A stretch of DNA of 64,000 nucleotides from DASZFV01 sp036494575 (GTDB lineage: Bacteria; Myxococcota_A; Polyangia; Fen-1088). Below, one piece after another: positions 8,495 through 19,900 of the stretch. The stretch spans positions 1-64,000 of the forward strand of contig DASXOE010000053.1 in the NCBI GenBank assembly GCA_036494575.1, in the 5' to 3' direction. The position numbers and the translations under genes are program-made. The notes below the pieces were generated by a model. The model was given only the letters and a program-made list of their open reading frames with translations. It searched no databases and was not told where the DNA came from. Each line of letters opens with the position of its first letter. Positions within the stretch are counted from its first letter, which is position 1.

Positions 8495-9190
8495 TCAGCC
8501 GACCAAGGCGCGGAGCTTGGCTGCCAGCGCCGGTCCTTTGCCCTCGTCCTCGTGCTTGAAGAAGACGTGGGCCGACTGCCAGCTGCGCGCGCGCACCCGT
8601 TCGGCCCAGGTCGCGAGCGCGGCGTCGTCATAGTCCTGCCGCCGCAGGCGCAGGTAGCCCCAGGACGAAGTCTCCTCGATGGGCGTCGCGAGCTCCTCCG
8701 ACTCCGCCAGGCAGAGGGCCGCGTCGCGAGAGCGCAGGACGTCGTACACGTCGGACGAGAACCAGGATTCGTGGCGGAACTCGAGAGCGGCGCGTAGACC
8801 GGGCGGCAGCTGGGCCACGAACTCCTGGAGCCGCGGAAGATCCTTCTTCATGAAGGGCGGGAGCTGGAAGAGCACCGGGCCGAGGCGGTCGCCGAGCGTG
8901 CCCGCGGCCTCGCGCAGGCGCGTCAGGCTGTCGGCGACGTCGGCCAGCTTCTTTTCGTGCGTGATGCGGCGCGGGCTCTTGAGCGCGAACTGGAAGCCCG
9001 CCGGCGTCTCGGCCGCCCATTTTGCAAGCATCTCGGGCGCCGGCATCCGGTAGAAGGTGTTGTTGATCTCGACGGCGTCGAGACGCTCGGCGTAATAGGC
9101 CAGCATCTTCGCCGCGGGAAGCTTCTCGGGGTAGAAGCTGCCGCGCCAGGGGGCGTAGCTGAAACCGCTCGTTCCGATGTAGATGCGCAT
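8495..9190 (-). CDS. DUF72 family protein (YecE-like)
   Basis: 231-residue DUF72 protein, a TIM-barrel-like family of unknown function. Typical sequence features are the N-terminus 'IYIGTSGFSYAPWRGSFYP', then 'VEINNTFYRMP', 'FALKSPRRITHEKKL', 'GPVLFQLPP' and 'ALEFRHESWF'. The length matches the family. It starts at ATG 9190, divergently from the FHA-GGDEF gene, with an 80-base shared upstream region. No context gives a function. Confidence 0.93.
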   Translation of the reverse strand: MRIYIGTSGFSYAPWRGSFYPEKLPAAKMLAYYAERLDAVEINNTFYRMPAPEMLAKWAAETPAGFQFALKSPRRITHEKKLADVADSLTRLREAAGTLGDRLGPVLFQLPPFMKKDLPRLQEFVAQLPPGLRAALEFRHESWFSSDVYDVLRSRDAALCLAESEELATPIEETSSWGYLRLRRQDYDDAALATWAERVRARSWQSAHVFFKHEDEGKGPALAAKLRALVG

Positions 9191-9270
9191 GGGTTGGGGG
9201 CGCGGCCGGCACTCGGTCGCGGTCGCCGGGTTGTTTGCCAGGCGGCCTCGTCGACGGGTAAACTACCAAA

Positions 9271-10215
9271 ATGGCGAAGAGCCGTGTCGCCAATCCGTTC
9301 GAAGACACGACCCGCACCTCGCCCGCGCCCGCGCCCCAGCCGGGGGAAGGAAACGCCGCCTACCTGGTCGTCCTCGCGGGCTCGAACGTGGGTGAGATGT
9401 ACAAGGTCGAGGAGCGCACCGTCCTAGGGCGCAGCGAGAACGCCCACATCCGGCTGTTCGACGAGGGCATCTCGCGCGAGCACGCGCAGGTCGTGCAAGA
9501 GCCCGCTCCGGACGATGCCGACGCCGACGCCGACAAGCGGAAGTTTTTCCTGGAAGACCTGGGGTCGACGAACGGCACGTTCTGCAATGGGACGCGCGTG
9601 ACGCGGCAAGCGCTCGTGGACGGCGACAAGATCTTGCTCGGTTCGACGACCATCCTGAAGTTCAGCTACCAGGACAAGCTCGACGAGATGTTCCAGCGCC
9701 AGATGTCCGAGTCGGCGCTGCGCGACGGGCTCACGAAGGCCTTCAACAAGCGCTACTTCACGGAGCGCCTCGAGAGCGAGTACCTCTATGCCGTCCGGCA
9801 CGAGACGCCTCTGGCCTTGATGTTCCTCGACATCGACCACTTCAAACGCATCAATGACGTTCACGGTCACCCCGCGGGCGACGCCGTGCTCGTCGAGCTC
9901 GCCAAGCTCGCGCACGGGGTCCTGCGCAACGAGGACATCTTTTCGCGTTACGGTGGCGAGGAGTTCGCCGTGATCTCACGCGGCACCGCCGCCGGCGAGG
10001 CCGAGACGCTGGCCGAGCGGCTGCGCTCTGCCGTCGAAGGGCACGCGTTTTCGCACGAAGGCAAGCCGATCGCCGTCACGATCAGCGTCGGCATCGCGCG
10101 CGCGCCGCGCGAGGGAATCGGCTCGCCCGCCGAATTCGTCGCTCTCGCCGACGAAGCGATGTACACCGCCAAGCGCGCCGGCCGAAACCGCGTCTGCGCC
10201 GCGCCCGCCGCCTAG
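9271..10215 (+). CDS. FHA-domain diguanylate cyclase (GGDEF)
   Basis: 314-residue cytoplasmic protein predicted to make cyclic di-GMP. An N-terminal FHA domain (about 46-130: 'TVLGRSENAHIRLFD', 'SREHAQV', 'LGSTNGTFCNG') should read phosphothreonine signals. The GGDEF domain follows (about 145-310), with an intact catalytic GGEEF at 228-232. An R-N-E-D at 219-222 matches the RxxD inhibitory I-site, so product feedback is expected. FHA-GGDEF fusions link Ser/Thr kinases to c-di-GMP in myxobacteria; a kinase gene lies about 13 kb away, but no direct link is shown. It ends 2 bases before the convergent aat gene. Confidence 0.95.
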   Translation: MAKSRVANPFEDTTRTSPAPAPQPGEGNAAYLVVLAGSNVGEMYKVEERTVLGRSENAHIRLFDEGISREHAQVVQEPAPDDADADADKRKFFLEDLGSTNGTFCNGTRVTRQALVDGDKILLGSTTILKFSYQDKLDEMFQRQMSESALRDGLTKAFNKRYFTERLESEYLYAVRHETPLALMFLDIDHFKRINDVHGHPAGDAVLVELAKLAHGVLRNEDIFSRYGGEEFAVISRGTAAGEAETLAERLRSAVEGHAFSHEGKPIAVTISVGIARAPREGIGSPAEFVALADEAMYTAKRAGRNRVCAAPAA

Positions 10216-10216
10216 T

Positions 10217-10927
10217 CTACTCGGCGAGCCTTGCGGGAAGGGGGAGGGCGGCCCGGAGGCGGCGGAGGTATTCGGCGCGCGGGATGGTCGTCGCGCCGAG
10301 GCGCTCGAGGTGGGGCGTCTGCACCTGCGCGTCGAGCAGCGTAAAGCCTCCGGCGCGGAGCCGCTCGACGAGGTAGGCGACGGCGGCCTTCGAGGCGTCG
10401 GTGCGGCGGTGGAACATCGACTCTCCTCCGAAGAAGCCGCCGAGCGTCACGCCATAAAGGCCACCCACGAGCGCCTCGCCCTCCCAGACCTCGATGCTGT
10501 GCGCGAGGCCGCGCCGGTGCAGCTCGCCGTAACCGCGCAGGAATTCGTCGGTGATCCAAGTCGCCGGCCGCAGCTCGGTGGATTCGCCGCAGGCGCGCAT
10601 GACGCCTGCGAAGTCGCGATCGATCGTGAAGCGCCAGCCTCCGCGCCGCACGCTGCGCCCGACGGTCCGGTGCGGACGCCACCTCTCGAGATCGAAGATC
10701 GCGCGTGGGTCCGGCGACCACCACGTGACGGCCGGGTCGGACGACCAGGGAAAGATGCCGGCGCGGTAGGCCGTGACGAGGCGCTCGGGATCGAGCGACC
10801 CGCCGACGGCCACCAGGCCATCGGGCCAGCCTTCGAGCAGCGCGCCGTCGCCCGCCTGGAGCTCGCCGAGCGCGCCCGCGTCGGGGAGGCCATCGTCCGT
10901 CGCGGGCGGGCTGCGCGATTCGTCCAC
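10217..10927 (-). CDS. aat: Leucyl/phenylalanyl-tRNA--protein transferase
   Basis: 236-residue Aat. It transfers Leu or Phe from aminoacyl-tRNA to the N-terminal Arg/Lys of proteins, making them N-degron substrates for ClpS/ClpAP. Family motifs: 'GLVAVGGSLDPERLVTAYR', 'GIFPWSS', 'WWSPDPRAIF', 'GGLYGVTLGGFFGGESMF' and 'DAQVQTPHLERLGA'. The length is normal. It starts at ATG 10927. Upstream on the same strand lies the vWA gene, with a strong hairpin in the gap. Confidence 0.97.
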   Translation of the reverse strand: MDESRSPPATDDGLPDAGALGELQAGDGALLEGWPDGLVAVGGSLDPERLVTAYRAGIFPWSSDPAVTWWSPDPRAIFDLERWRPHRTVGRSVRRGGWRFTIDRDFAGVMRACGESTELRPATWITDEFLRGYGELHRRGLAHSIEVWEGEALVGGLYGVTLGGFFGGESMFHRRTDASKAAVAYLVERLRAGGFTLLDAQVQTPHLERLGATTIPRAEYLRRLRAALPLPARLAE

Positions 10928-10982
10928 GCCATCAGTTTACCGCGCGGGCGGCCGACTCGCTCGCCTGCCTTTCGTGTTGCCT

Positions 10983-11007
10983 CGCGCGACCGCCCGGCGG
11001 TCGCGCG
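10983..11007 (-). terminator. GC-rich 11-bp hairpin between vWA gene and aat
   Basis: CGCGCGACCGC pairs with GCGGTCGCGCG around a 3-base loop, just past the vWA stop codon. No T tract follows on the minus strand, so it could be a factor-assisted terminator, an mRNA-stabilising stem or an attenuator before aat. Confidence 0.45.
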
Positions 11008-11017
11008 AACAGGCGGC

Positions 11018-12250
11018 CTAGAAAGTCAACCCTGCGGCCGAGCCGGCCTGCCGCAGCGTCTTCTGGACCTCGCCGTCGAAGCTCGTGGCCTTTTCGGGAT
11101 TCCGGCGCAGGTAGGTATCGCGCTCGGAGGAGGCCTTCGCGATCTCGTCGAGCAGCACGCCGCGTTTCAGCGCCGTCGCGGCGATCTCTTTCCTGCGCGC
11201 CTCGGCGGGAAGAGCCGCCAAGGACCTCGGCAGCTCGGCGGTCGGCACGTCGTCGAGGCGCACGCGCCCCGACGCGACGCCGCCCACGAGGTCGTTCGCT
11301 AGGGTCTCGCTGGCGTCCGCCGTGTCTTTCTTGGCCGAAAGGAACCCGGCGCGGGCCGCCTTGACGGCGACGGGTGCCGCCGCGGCCGCCTCGAGGGCGG
11401 CCCGCGTCGCGCCGCCCTTCGCGCCGTAGGCGACCACGGTGTCGGACAGCTTGTCGTGCAGGCGCGCCAGCTCCTCGTCGTAGGGCGTGCGGTGCTCGTG
11501 CATGCCGCCGTTCTGATCGATGGTGAGGAACTCGCCGTGACCGAGCGACGCGATCTTGCGCCAGTAGGTCGCCGTGTCGGGATCCGTGCCGCAGCGGATG
11601 GCATGGACCTGGATGCTGTTGGCGGCGGCCGCGCGCGCGGCCTTCACGTAGTCGTAGCCGTCCTGATAGTCGAGGTGCGGGGGCGCGTCGCCCACGAGGT
11701 AGATGATGCGCACCGAGCTCTCCTCTTGGGTGGACCACGACATCTTGTGCACGGCCTCATCGAGCGCCCGCGCGACGTGCTCGGGCGTGTCGCCACCGCC
11801 TTCGGCGCGGAACGACAGCAGGCGCCGGTACACGCGGTCGAGATCGGAATCGAGATCGTAGACGCGCGTGACGTAGGCGTCGCCGACGTCACGATAAGCG
11901 ACCAGGCCGACGCGTACATCCGGGGTGGGCTGAGCGCGCGCGACGAAGCTCGCGATGCTCCAGAGCTTGGTCTTCGCGCCTTCGATGAGGCCCGACATCG
12001 AGCCGGTCGTGTCGAGCGCGAAGACGAGATCGACCTTGGGCCGCTGCGCTGCCGCGAGCGGCGCGGGCGCCACCGGGGCCAGCGGCGCCGCCGGGGGCTT
12101 GGGCGCCGTCGTGCCGTTCGGCGCCGAAGCGAGCTCCGCCGCCGCCGCTCTCCGTCGCTGAGCCGCCACGGAGCACAGCCCCAAAAAGAGCGCGCCGATC
12201 ATCAGGCCCGCGCCCACCCAAGTCTGCCCTCTCGTCTCGTTGGTCGTCAT
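11018..12250 (-). CDS. von Willebrand factor type A domain protein, membrane anchored
   Basis: 410-residue protein with one N-terminal membrane segment ('VGAGLMIGALFLGLCSVAA'), a short Ala/Pro linker and a vWA domain (about residues 70-270). The metal-ion-dependent adhesion site is intact: 'FALDTTGSMSGL' supplies DxTxS, with later conserved 'EGGGDTPEHV' and 'YLVGDAPPH'. The remaining third is helical and charged. It is probably periplasmic. vWA proteins of this sort usually bind a protein partner through a metal ion; the partner is not evident. ATG 12250 is supported by GGAGGG upstream on its strand. It is divergent from the OmpA-family gene (144-base gap). Confidence 0.88.
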   Translation of the reverse strand: MTTNETRGQTWVGAGLMIGALFLGLCSVAAQRRRAAAAELASAPNGTTAPKPPAAPLAPVAPAPLAAAQRPKVDLVFALDTTGSMSGLIEGAKTKLWSIASFVARAQPTPDVRVGLVAYRDVGDAYVTRVYDLDSDLDRVYRRLLSFRAEGGGDTPEHVARALDEAVHKMSWSTQEESSVRIIYLVGDAPPHLDYQDGYDYVKAARAAAANSIQVHAIRCGTDPDTATYWRKIASLGHGEFLTIDQNGGMHEHRTPYDEELARLHDKLSDTVVAYGAKGGATRAALEAAAAAPVAVKAARAGFLSAKKDTADASETLANDLVGGVASGRVRLDDVPTAELPRSLAALPAEARRKEIAATALKRGVLLDEIAKASSERDTYLRRNPEKATSFDGEVQKTLRQAGSAAGLTF

Positions 12251-12394
12251 CGTCTCGTCCCTCCGCTTCCCGGAGACGCACGACCGCGCCGTGGGATCTC
12301 GTTTCCTTTTTGACCCAGCAGCTTGGCGCGCAGATCTGCTGCTCAAGGCGCTTGCCGCCGCCGCCGAGTTGGGTTTACGGTCAACGCACCGCGC

Positions 12395-13936
12395 ATGTCG
12401 ACGCCGATCGTGAAGCGTTCGAAGTGGGCCGTGGGCGCGGCGGTGGTGATCTGTGCGCTGACCGGCGGCGGCGTCCGCGCCCAGACCAGCTCGACCTCGG
12501 GCTTCGCCATCGACAGGTTCGAGCCCGCGGGGGGCGGCAGCGACTGGTTCTCGCTCGAGTCCCTCGATTTTCGCGGGCACGTGCGTCCGGCGGCCGGGCT
12601 CTCTGCGGATCTCGCGCTCAAGCCGGTCGTGATCTACGACGCCAACGGCCACCAGGTGGCGTCTCTGGTGAGCCAGCAGGCGACCGTGCACGCGGACGTC
12701 GCCGTCGTCCTTTGGAGTCGGTTGCGCCTCGACGTGAACGCGCCGGCCGTCATCGCGCACGGCGGCTCGGCCGGCACGTTGAACGGGATCTCCTACGCGC
12801 CCCCGTCGGGCCAGCCGCTCGGCGACGTCCGGCTGGGTGCCGACGTGCGCCTCTTCGGGCAGGCGCGAGACGGCGTCGCGGTGGCGCTCGGCGGCCAAGT
12901 GTTCCTCCCGACCGGTCACCAGAGCGCGTTCACGAGCGATGGCGCTGTCCGCCTCTGGCCGCACCTGCTCGTCGCGGGCGAGGTCGGACCCGTCGTCTGG
13001 GCGGCGCGGCTCGGGTACCACTTGCGCCCGACTTACAAGTGCGCGTGCGCGCTGACTCCCGGCAACGAGCTCACGGGCGGGGTGGCGCTCGGCGTGCGCG
13101 CGTTGCCGACGATGCTCATCGGGGCCGAGGTCTACGCGAGCACCTCGGCGACGAAGGACGGATTTGCAAAATCCATGACGTCGCCCGTCGAGGCGCTGCT
13201 GGGCCTGCACGTCGCGCTGTCCCCGGACGTCAGCATGGGACTGGGCGCGGCACCCGGCAGCGACGGGCCCGGCTCGCCGTCCTGGCGATTCGTGGCGGCG
13301 CTCCAGTATTTTCCCGCCTTCGCGTCGCCGCCTCCTCCGCCGGCGCCGCCACTGCTGCCACCAACCCTTTCGCCCCCTCCGCCGCCAAAGCCGCCGCCGC
13401 CGCCGCTGCCGCCCCCGCCCCCGCCGCCCCCGCCGCCCCCGCCACCGCCGCCACCGCCGCCCGACAGTGATGGCGACGGCATCGTCGACTCCGAGGACGC
13501 GTGTCCCGCCGCGTCGGGTCCCCGCAACGAAGATCCAGCGCGCAACGGCTGCCCGGTCGCCCACATCGAAAACGGACAGATCCGCATCCGCGATCAGGTG
13601 AAGTTCAAGACGGACAGCGCCGTGATCCTCAAGGAAAGCAGCTACATCCTCGTCGGGGTCGTCAAGGTTCTCACCGAGAATCCCGAGATCAAGAAGGTAA
13701 GGGTCGAGGGTCACACCGACACCCAGGGCAAACCCAAGCACAACAAGAAGCTCAGCGAGCGACGTGCGGCATCCGTCGTGAAATGGCTGGTCAAGTACGG
13801 GGTCGACAAGCGGCGCCTCACGAGCGCGGGCTTCGGACAGGAGCGTCCGATCGCGACCAACCAGACCGAGGAAGGACGCCACGAGAACCGGCGCGTGGAG
13901 CTCCACATCATCGCGGGGCCGGGGAGCGAGCGCTGA
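12395..13936 (+). CDS. OmpA-family outer-membrane protein (barrel + Pro-rich linker + TSP3 + OmpA domain), TraB-like architecture
   Basis: 513-residue envelope protein. Signal peptide (about 1-29, '...ALTGGGVRAQ'); strand-rich region of about 270 residues, likely an outer-membrane barrel; Pro-rich linker with an 18-residue proline run; a thrombospondin type-3-like calcium motif ('DSDGDGIVDSEDAC'); and an OmpA C-terminal domain ('VRVEGHTDTQG', 'LSERRAASVVKWLVKYGVD', 'GFGQERPI', 'ENRRVELHII') that should bind peptidoglycan. This order matches what is known of Myxococcus TraB. It abuts the next gene with no space between stop and start, so the two are surely co-transcribed. ATG 12395 puts the signal peptide at the N-terminus; an upstream in-frame start at 12323 would not. 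Confidence 0.88.
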   Translation: MSTPIVKRSKWAVGAAVVICALTGGGVRAQTSSTSGFAIDRFEPAGGGSDWFSLESLDFRGHVRPAAGLSADLALKPVVIYDANGHQVASLVSQQATVHADVAVVLWSRLRLDVNAPAVIAHGGSAGTLNGISYAPPSGQPLGDVRLGADVRLFGQARDGVAVALGGQVFLPTGHQSAFTSDGAVRLWPHLLVAGEVGPVVWAARLGYHLRPTYKCACALTPGNELTGGVALGVRALPTMLIGAEVYASTSATKDGFAKSMTSPVEALLGLHVALSPDVSMGLGAAPGSDGPGSPSWRFVAALQYFPAFASPPPPPAPPLLPPTLSPPPPPKPPPPPLPPPPPPPPPPPPPPPPPPDSDGDGIVDSEDACPAASGPRNEDPARNGCPVAHIENGQIRIRDQVKFKTDSAVILKESSYILVGVVKVLTENPEIKKVRVEGHTDTQGKPKHNKKLSERRAASVVKWLVKYGVDKRRLTSAGFGQERPIATNQTEEGRHENRRVELHIIAGPGSER

Positions 13937-16900
13937 ATGGCGATGGCGGCCGAGCGTGCTGGCGGTGGGCGAGGGGCGCGTAGGCGCCTCCTCGTGTGGG
14001 CGATCGCGCTCGGCGCGACCGTCGCCGCCGCCGGCGGGGCGCAGGCCGCCGCGCTCCGCTTCCAGGTCAATCAGAAGGGCGACTTCGTGCTCTTCGGGAA
14101 CACGCTGGGATACGACTGCGGTCCGGGCGTGCCTGCGCCGCTGGTGGGCACCGTCGGAGCGTGCGGCACCAACACGGCCGACACGGCGCCCGACGTCTTC
14201 TGGCAGTCCGACGACGCGACCGGCACGGCGGCGGCGAACACGGCGATCGCGCTCGCGAGCTCCCGCAGCACGGCCGTGCTCACGATCCCGACGGGCGCGA
14301 CGATCACCTACGCGCGCATGTATTGGAGCGCCTCGAGGGCGACGCCCGACACGAGCGTGACCGTCGACCGAGTGGGCACGGGCGCGTTCACCGCGACGGT
14401 GACCGCCGACGCGACGGCCACGGCCACCTCATCGTCTGCGCAGGCGTACTACCAATCGACCGCGGACGTCACGACCCTCGTGCAGACGAACGGCGCCGGT
14501 CAGTACCGCGTGAGCGGCGTCGACGGGCTCAACCTCATCAACCTCAACAACGACACCGTCTACACGGGATGGTCGGTGGTCGTGTTCTATTCGCTCTCGA
14601 CCGACCCGCCGCGGAACCTGACGATCTTCGACGGGCTCGACCTCATCAACTCGCAGGGCGCGCCCGTCACGGTCAACCTCACGGGGTTTCTGGTGCCGAT
14701 CGCGGGGTTCGACGCCAAGCTCGGCGCGATCACCTACGAGGGCGACGATCAGCTCACGGGCGATGCGCTCTCGTTCAATGGGGTCGCGCTGTCGAACGCG
14801 CTCAATCCCGCGAACAACTTCTTCAATGGCACCCGCTCTTACCTCGGGTCGGCGGTCTCGAACGCGGGGGACTTGCCGCGCCTCACGGGCGGTCCGCGCA
14901 GCCTCTCGAGCATGGACTTGGACGTCGTCGACGTCACGGCGCGCCTGTCCCAGGGCCAAACCAGCGCGACGATCACGGCGTCGACGAGCCAGGACTTCTA
15001 TCTGCTGGGCGCGTTCATCACGTCCATCTCGACCTACAAGCCCGACTTCGGCGGCGCCACGAAGACCTTCGCGGACCTCGACGCGCACCCGAACGGGGCC
15101 GTGTTACCGGGCGACACGATCGAGTACACGATCTCCGCGACGAATTCGGGCAACGACGGCGCGACGAACGTCGTCCTGAACGACGCTCTGCCCGCGGGCC
15201 TGACCTTCGTGCCGGGCTCCATCCGGGTCACGGCCGGGGCAAACACGGGCACGAAGACCGACGGGACCGGCGACGACCAGGGTGAGTACCTTTCGGCGTC
15301 GCGGACGGTGCGCGTGCGCCTCGGCACGGGCGCGAACGGGACGACCGGCGGCACGATGAGCATCGGCGCGGCCACGACGGTCGCCTTCCGCGTCACGGTG
15401 AATTCGTCGATCACGGGTCTCATCCAGAACCAGGCCATCATCACGGCCTCCGGACAAGCAGGGGCGCCCGCGACGAACTATCTGTCGGACGGAAACGGGG
15501 GCGGCCCAGGCGTTCCGCCCACGCCGACGCCCGTCATCATCGACGCCTGCGCGCAGAACAGCGACTGCGGCGGCGCGACGCCGTACTGCCTCACGACGGC
15601 CTCGCCGCGCGTCTGCGTCGGGTGCCTCACGAGCGCGAATTGCTCGGGCACGACGCCGACCTGCGACGCGGGCACGAACACGTGCCGGGCGTGCGCGGCG
15701 GACCCGGAGTGCCCGGCCGGCAAGCCCGTGTGCCTCGGCACAGGCGCCTGCGGCGAGTGCTCGGCGCCGAACACCGCCCACTGCGGCGGCGCGACGCCGG
15801 CGTGCGACGTGGGCACCGCCACCTGCGTCGCGTGCGTCGACAACTCGACGTGCGGCGGCGCGACGCCCGAGTGCAACCCGGCGACGAAGCTCTGCGTGGG
15901 CTGCCTCGCGAACGCGGACTGTGCGGGCGGCAAGCCCATCTGCGATCCGGCGTTCTTGACGTGCCGGGCGTGCGGCGGCGACGGTGAGTGCGGCGGCGTG
16001 ACGCCTGCTTGCGAGCCCTCGGGCGCGTGTGGACAGTGCTCGGCGGGGAACGCCACGCAGTGCACGGGCGGCACGCCCGTCTGCGACACGGCGGCCGGGA
16101 CGTGCGTCCGCTGCACGGCGAACGCGGACTGCGGCGGAACGACGCCCATCTGCAACGGCACGACGCACACCTGCCGCGCGTGCGGGGGCGACGTCGATTG
16201 CGGGGGCGCGACGCCGGCCTGCGAGCCGACGGGGGCGTGCGGCCAGTGCTCGGCTGCGAACGTCTCGAGATGCTCGGGGGCGACGCCCGTGTGCGACGCG
16301 ACGATTGGGATGTGCGTTCGGTGCACGGCGAACGCCGATTGCGGCGGCACGACGCCCATCTGCAACGGCATGACCCACACGTGCCGCGCGTGCGGTGGTG
16401 ACGGCGAATGTGGCGGCGCGACGCCGGCCTGCGAGCCGACGGGCGCGTGCGGCCAGTGCTCGTCCACGAACGCCGCGGCTTGCACGGGCACGAAGCCGGC
16501 TTGCAACGTCGGGACGGGCTTGTGCCGCGCCTGCGCGGGAGACGGGGATTGCGGCGGCGGATCGCCGGCGTGCGAGCCGACGGGCGCTTGCGGCGTCTGC
16601 TCGGCGACGAACAACACGCAATGCACCGGCGCGACGCCCGTCTGCAACACGGCGGCGGGGACCTGCGCCTCCTGCCTGTCGAACGCCCAGTGTGGCGGAA
16701 CGACGCCCGTCTGTAACACGGCGACGCACACGTGCCGGGCGTGCGGGGGCGACGTCGACTGCGGCGGCGCGACGCCGGCCTGCGAGTCGTCGGGCGCGTG
16801 CGGCCAGTGCTCGCCTGGCAACGCCACCCAGTGCACGGGCGCGACACCTGTGTGCAACACGAGCGCACAGATCTGCGTGGGATGCGTCACGAACGCGAAT

Positions 16901-19900
16901 TGCGGCGGGGCCGCTCCCGTCTGCAACGCCGGTACGCAGACGTGCAGGCCCTGCGCGGGCGACGGCGAGTGCGGCGGCGCGACGCCGGCTTGTCAGGCGA
17001 CGGGCGCGTGCGGCCAATGCTCGGCGACGAACGTCGCTCGCTGCGGGGGCGCGACGCCGGTCTGTAACGCCGTGGCCGGGTCGTGCGTGGCCTGCGTGTC
17101 GAACGCCGACTGTGGCGGCACGGCGCCCGTTTGCAATTTGACGACGCACACGTGCCGCGCGTGCGCGGGCGACGGCGAGTGCGGCGGCGCGACGCCGGCG
17201 TGCCAGCCCTCGGGCGCCTGTGGCCAGTGCTCGGCGGCGAGCTCCGGAGCTTGCGGCGGCGCGACGCCCGTCTGCCTGACCGCGACGGGGATCTGCGTCG
17301 GCTGCCTTGGCAACGTGGACTGCGGCGGCAGCGCGCCCGTGTGCAACACGACGACGCACGCGTGCCGCGGTTGCGCGGGCGACGGCGACTGTGGCAGCGC
17401 GACGCCGGCCTGTCAGCCCGGAGGGTCGTGCGGGGCCTGCTCGGCGACGAATACGGCGAAGTGCACCGGCTCGACCGCGGTCTGCAACGTCACGACGGGG
17501 TCATGCGTCGGTTGCGTCGCGAACGCGGACTGCTCGGGCACGATGCCGGTGTGCAACACGACGACGCACGTGTGCCGCCCCTGCGCGGGGGACGGCGAGT
17601 GCGGCGGCAGCACGCCGGCGTGCGAGACCTCGGGCGCCTGCGGGGCCTGCTCGGCGACCAACGCCACGAAGTGCACGGGCGCGACGCCTGCCTGCGACAC
17701 GGCGGCGGGCGTCTGCGTCGCCTGTGTGTCGAGCGCGACCTGCAGCGGCGCCACGCCCGCCTGCAACACGACGACGCACACCTGCCGGGGATGCCAGAGC
17801 GACACCGAATGCACGGGCGCGACGCCGGCCTGCGAGATGAACGGCGCTTGCGGCGCGTGCTCGCCTACGAACACGACGCTGTGCACGGGGGCCAAGCCCG
17901 TGTGCAACCCCGCGACCGCGACGTGCGTCCAGTGCGTCATCAACGCGGACTGCGCAGGCGCGAAGCCCACGTGCGACGGCGGGACGCACACCTGTCGCGC
18001 CTGCGGCGCCGACGCGGATTGCGGAGGCGCGACGCCGGCCTGCCAAGCCAACGGCTCGTGTGGCCCCTGCTCGACGACGAACGTCACGCTCTGCACGGGC
18101 ATGACGCCGGCCTGCGAGACGGCGACCGCCACCTGCGTCGCTTGCGTCTCGAACGCGACCTGCGCGGGCATGACGCCGGCCTGCAACGTCGCGACGCACA
18201 CCTGCCGCGCCTGCGGCGCCGACGCGGACTGTGGCGGCGCGACGCCGGCCTGCCAGCCGGGCGGCTCGTGCGGCGCCTGCTCGGCCACGAACGTCACGGC
18301 GTGCGCGGGCCCGACGCCGGCGTGCAACACGGTCACGGGCTCCTGCGTCGGGTGCCTGTCGGCGGCGCAGTGCTCGGGGACGACGCCCATCTGCGAGCCC
18401 TCGACGCACTCCTGCCGCGGGTGCAGCGGTGACGGCGAGTGCGGTGGCGTCGCGCCGGCCTGTCAGCCGGGCGGCTCGTGCGGCGTGTGCTCGGCGACGA
18501 ACAGGACCTTGTGTGGCGGCTCCGTGCCCGTGTGCGACGCCGCGAGCGGCACCTGCGTGACGTGCATCGCGAACGCGGACTGCGCTGGCGCGACGCCCGT
18601 CTGCAACGGCGCGACGCACACCTGCCGCGCGTGCGCCGCGGACGCGGATTGCGGCGGCACGACGCCGGCCTGTCAGGCGGGGGGGGCGTGCGGTGTCTGC
18701 TCGGCGACGAACAAGAGCGCGTGCACGAGCGCCATGCCCGCCTGCGACGCGCGCACGGCGACTTGTGTCGGTTGCACCGGCGACCCAGATTGCGGCGGCT
18801 CCTTGCCTGTGTGCGATCGAACGTCGCGCGCCTGCCGCGCCTGCGCTGGCGACGCGGATTGTGGCGGCGTGACGCCGGCCTGTCAGCCGGGTGGCTCGTG
18901 CGGCGCTTGCTCCGCCAGCAACGCGCGGCGCTGCGTGGGCGCCACCTCCGTCTGTAACGTGCCGGTCGGGAGCTGCGTGGGGTGCCTCACGAACGCACAG
19001 TGTGGCGGCGCGACGCCGACGTGCGACGTGACGGGGCACTCGTGCCGCGCCTGCGCGAGCGACGGCGAGTGCGGCGGCGCGACGCCGGCGTGCGACGCGA
19101 ACGGCGCGTGTGGCGTGTGTTCCGCGACGAACTCCTCGAAGTGCACGGGGCCGACGCCAGGCTGCGACGCCGCGACGGGGACGTGCCTGTCGTGCACGAG
19201 CGACGCGCAGTGTGGCGGCACGAAGCCCGTCTGCGACACCGGGACGAACAAATGCCGCGCCTGCGCCGCTGACGCGGACTGCGGCGGCACGACCCCCGCG
19301 TGTCAGCCGAGCGGCGCCTGCGGCGCGTGCTCGGCCTCGAACGCCACCGGGTGCCTGGCCGCGGCGCCGCTCTGCGACACCCAGGCGGGCGTGTGCGTGG
19401 TGTGTCTCGCGAGCGCTCAGTGTGGAACGGCGACGTCGCCGGTGTGCGATGACACGACCCACGTCTGTCGGGGTTGCGTCGCCGACGGCGACTGCCCCGC
19501 CGACAACGGGGCGTGTCAGCCGTCGGGCGCCTGCGGCGCGTGCTCGGCCACGAACGCGACCGCGTGCACGGGCGCGACCGCGCTCTGCGACGCGAACGCC
19601 GGCGTCTGCGTGTCTTGCGTGGCGTCAGTCGACTGCGGCGGCGGCACACCCGTGTGCGACGGCGCGACGCACATGTGCCGCGCGTGCGCCGCCGACGGCG
19701 AGTGCGGCGGCACGACGCCCGTCTGCAGCGCGGGCGCGTGTGTCGCCTGCGCGGCGGGCAAGCCGGGCGCGTGCGCCGTCGCTCAGAAGGTCTGCGACAC
19801 GACGTCGAGCACGTGCGTCGAGTGTGTCGCCAGCGCCGACTGCTCCGGCACGCGTCCCATCTGCGACGCGGGCACGCACACGTGCCGCATCTGCCTCACG

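Noticed and set aside
12251..13906. Extension of the vWA reading frame upstream to 13906 on the minus strand
   Set aside because: The extension is Arg/Gly low-complexity sequence antisense to the OmpA gene; the ATG at 12250 has a good ribosome site and directly precedes the membrane anchor.
15104..17359. Long minus-strand frame across the Cys-repeat array
   Set aside because: It is periodic only because the plus-strand gene is; it has no start context or domains.
15961..19720. Regularly spaced repeats that could suggest a CRISPR array
   Set aside because: The 210-base period, continuous reading frame and Cys-motif conservation show a protein-coding repeat; there are no short identical repeats with unique spacers and no cas genes.
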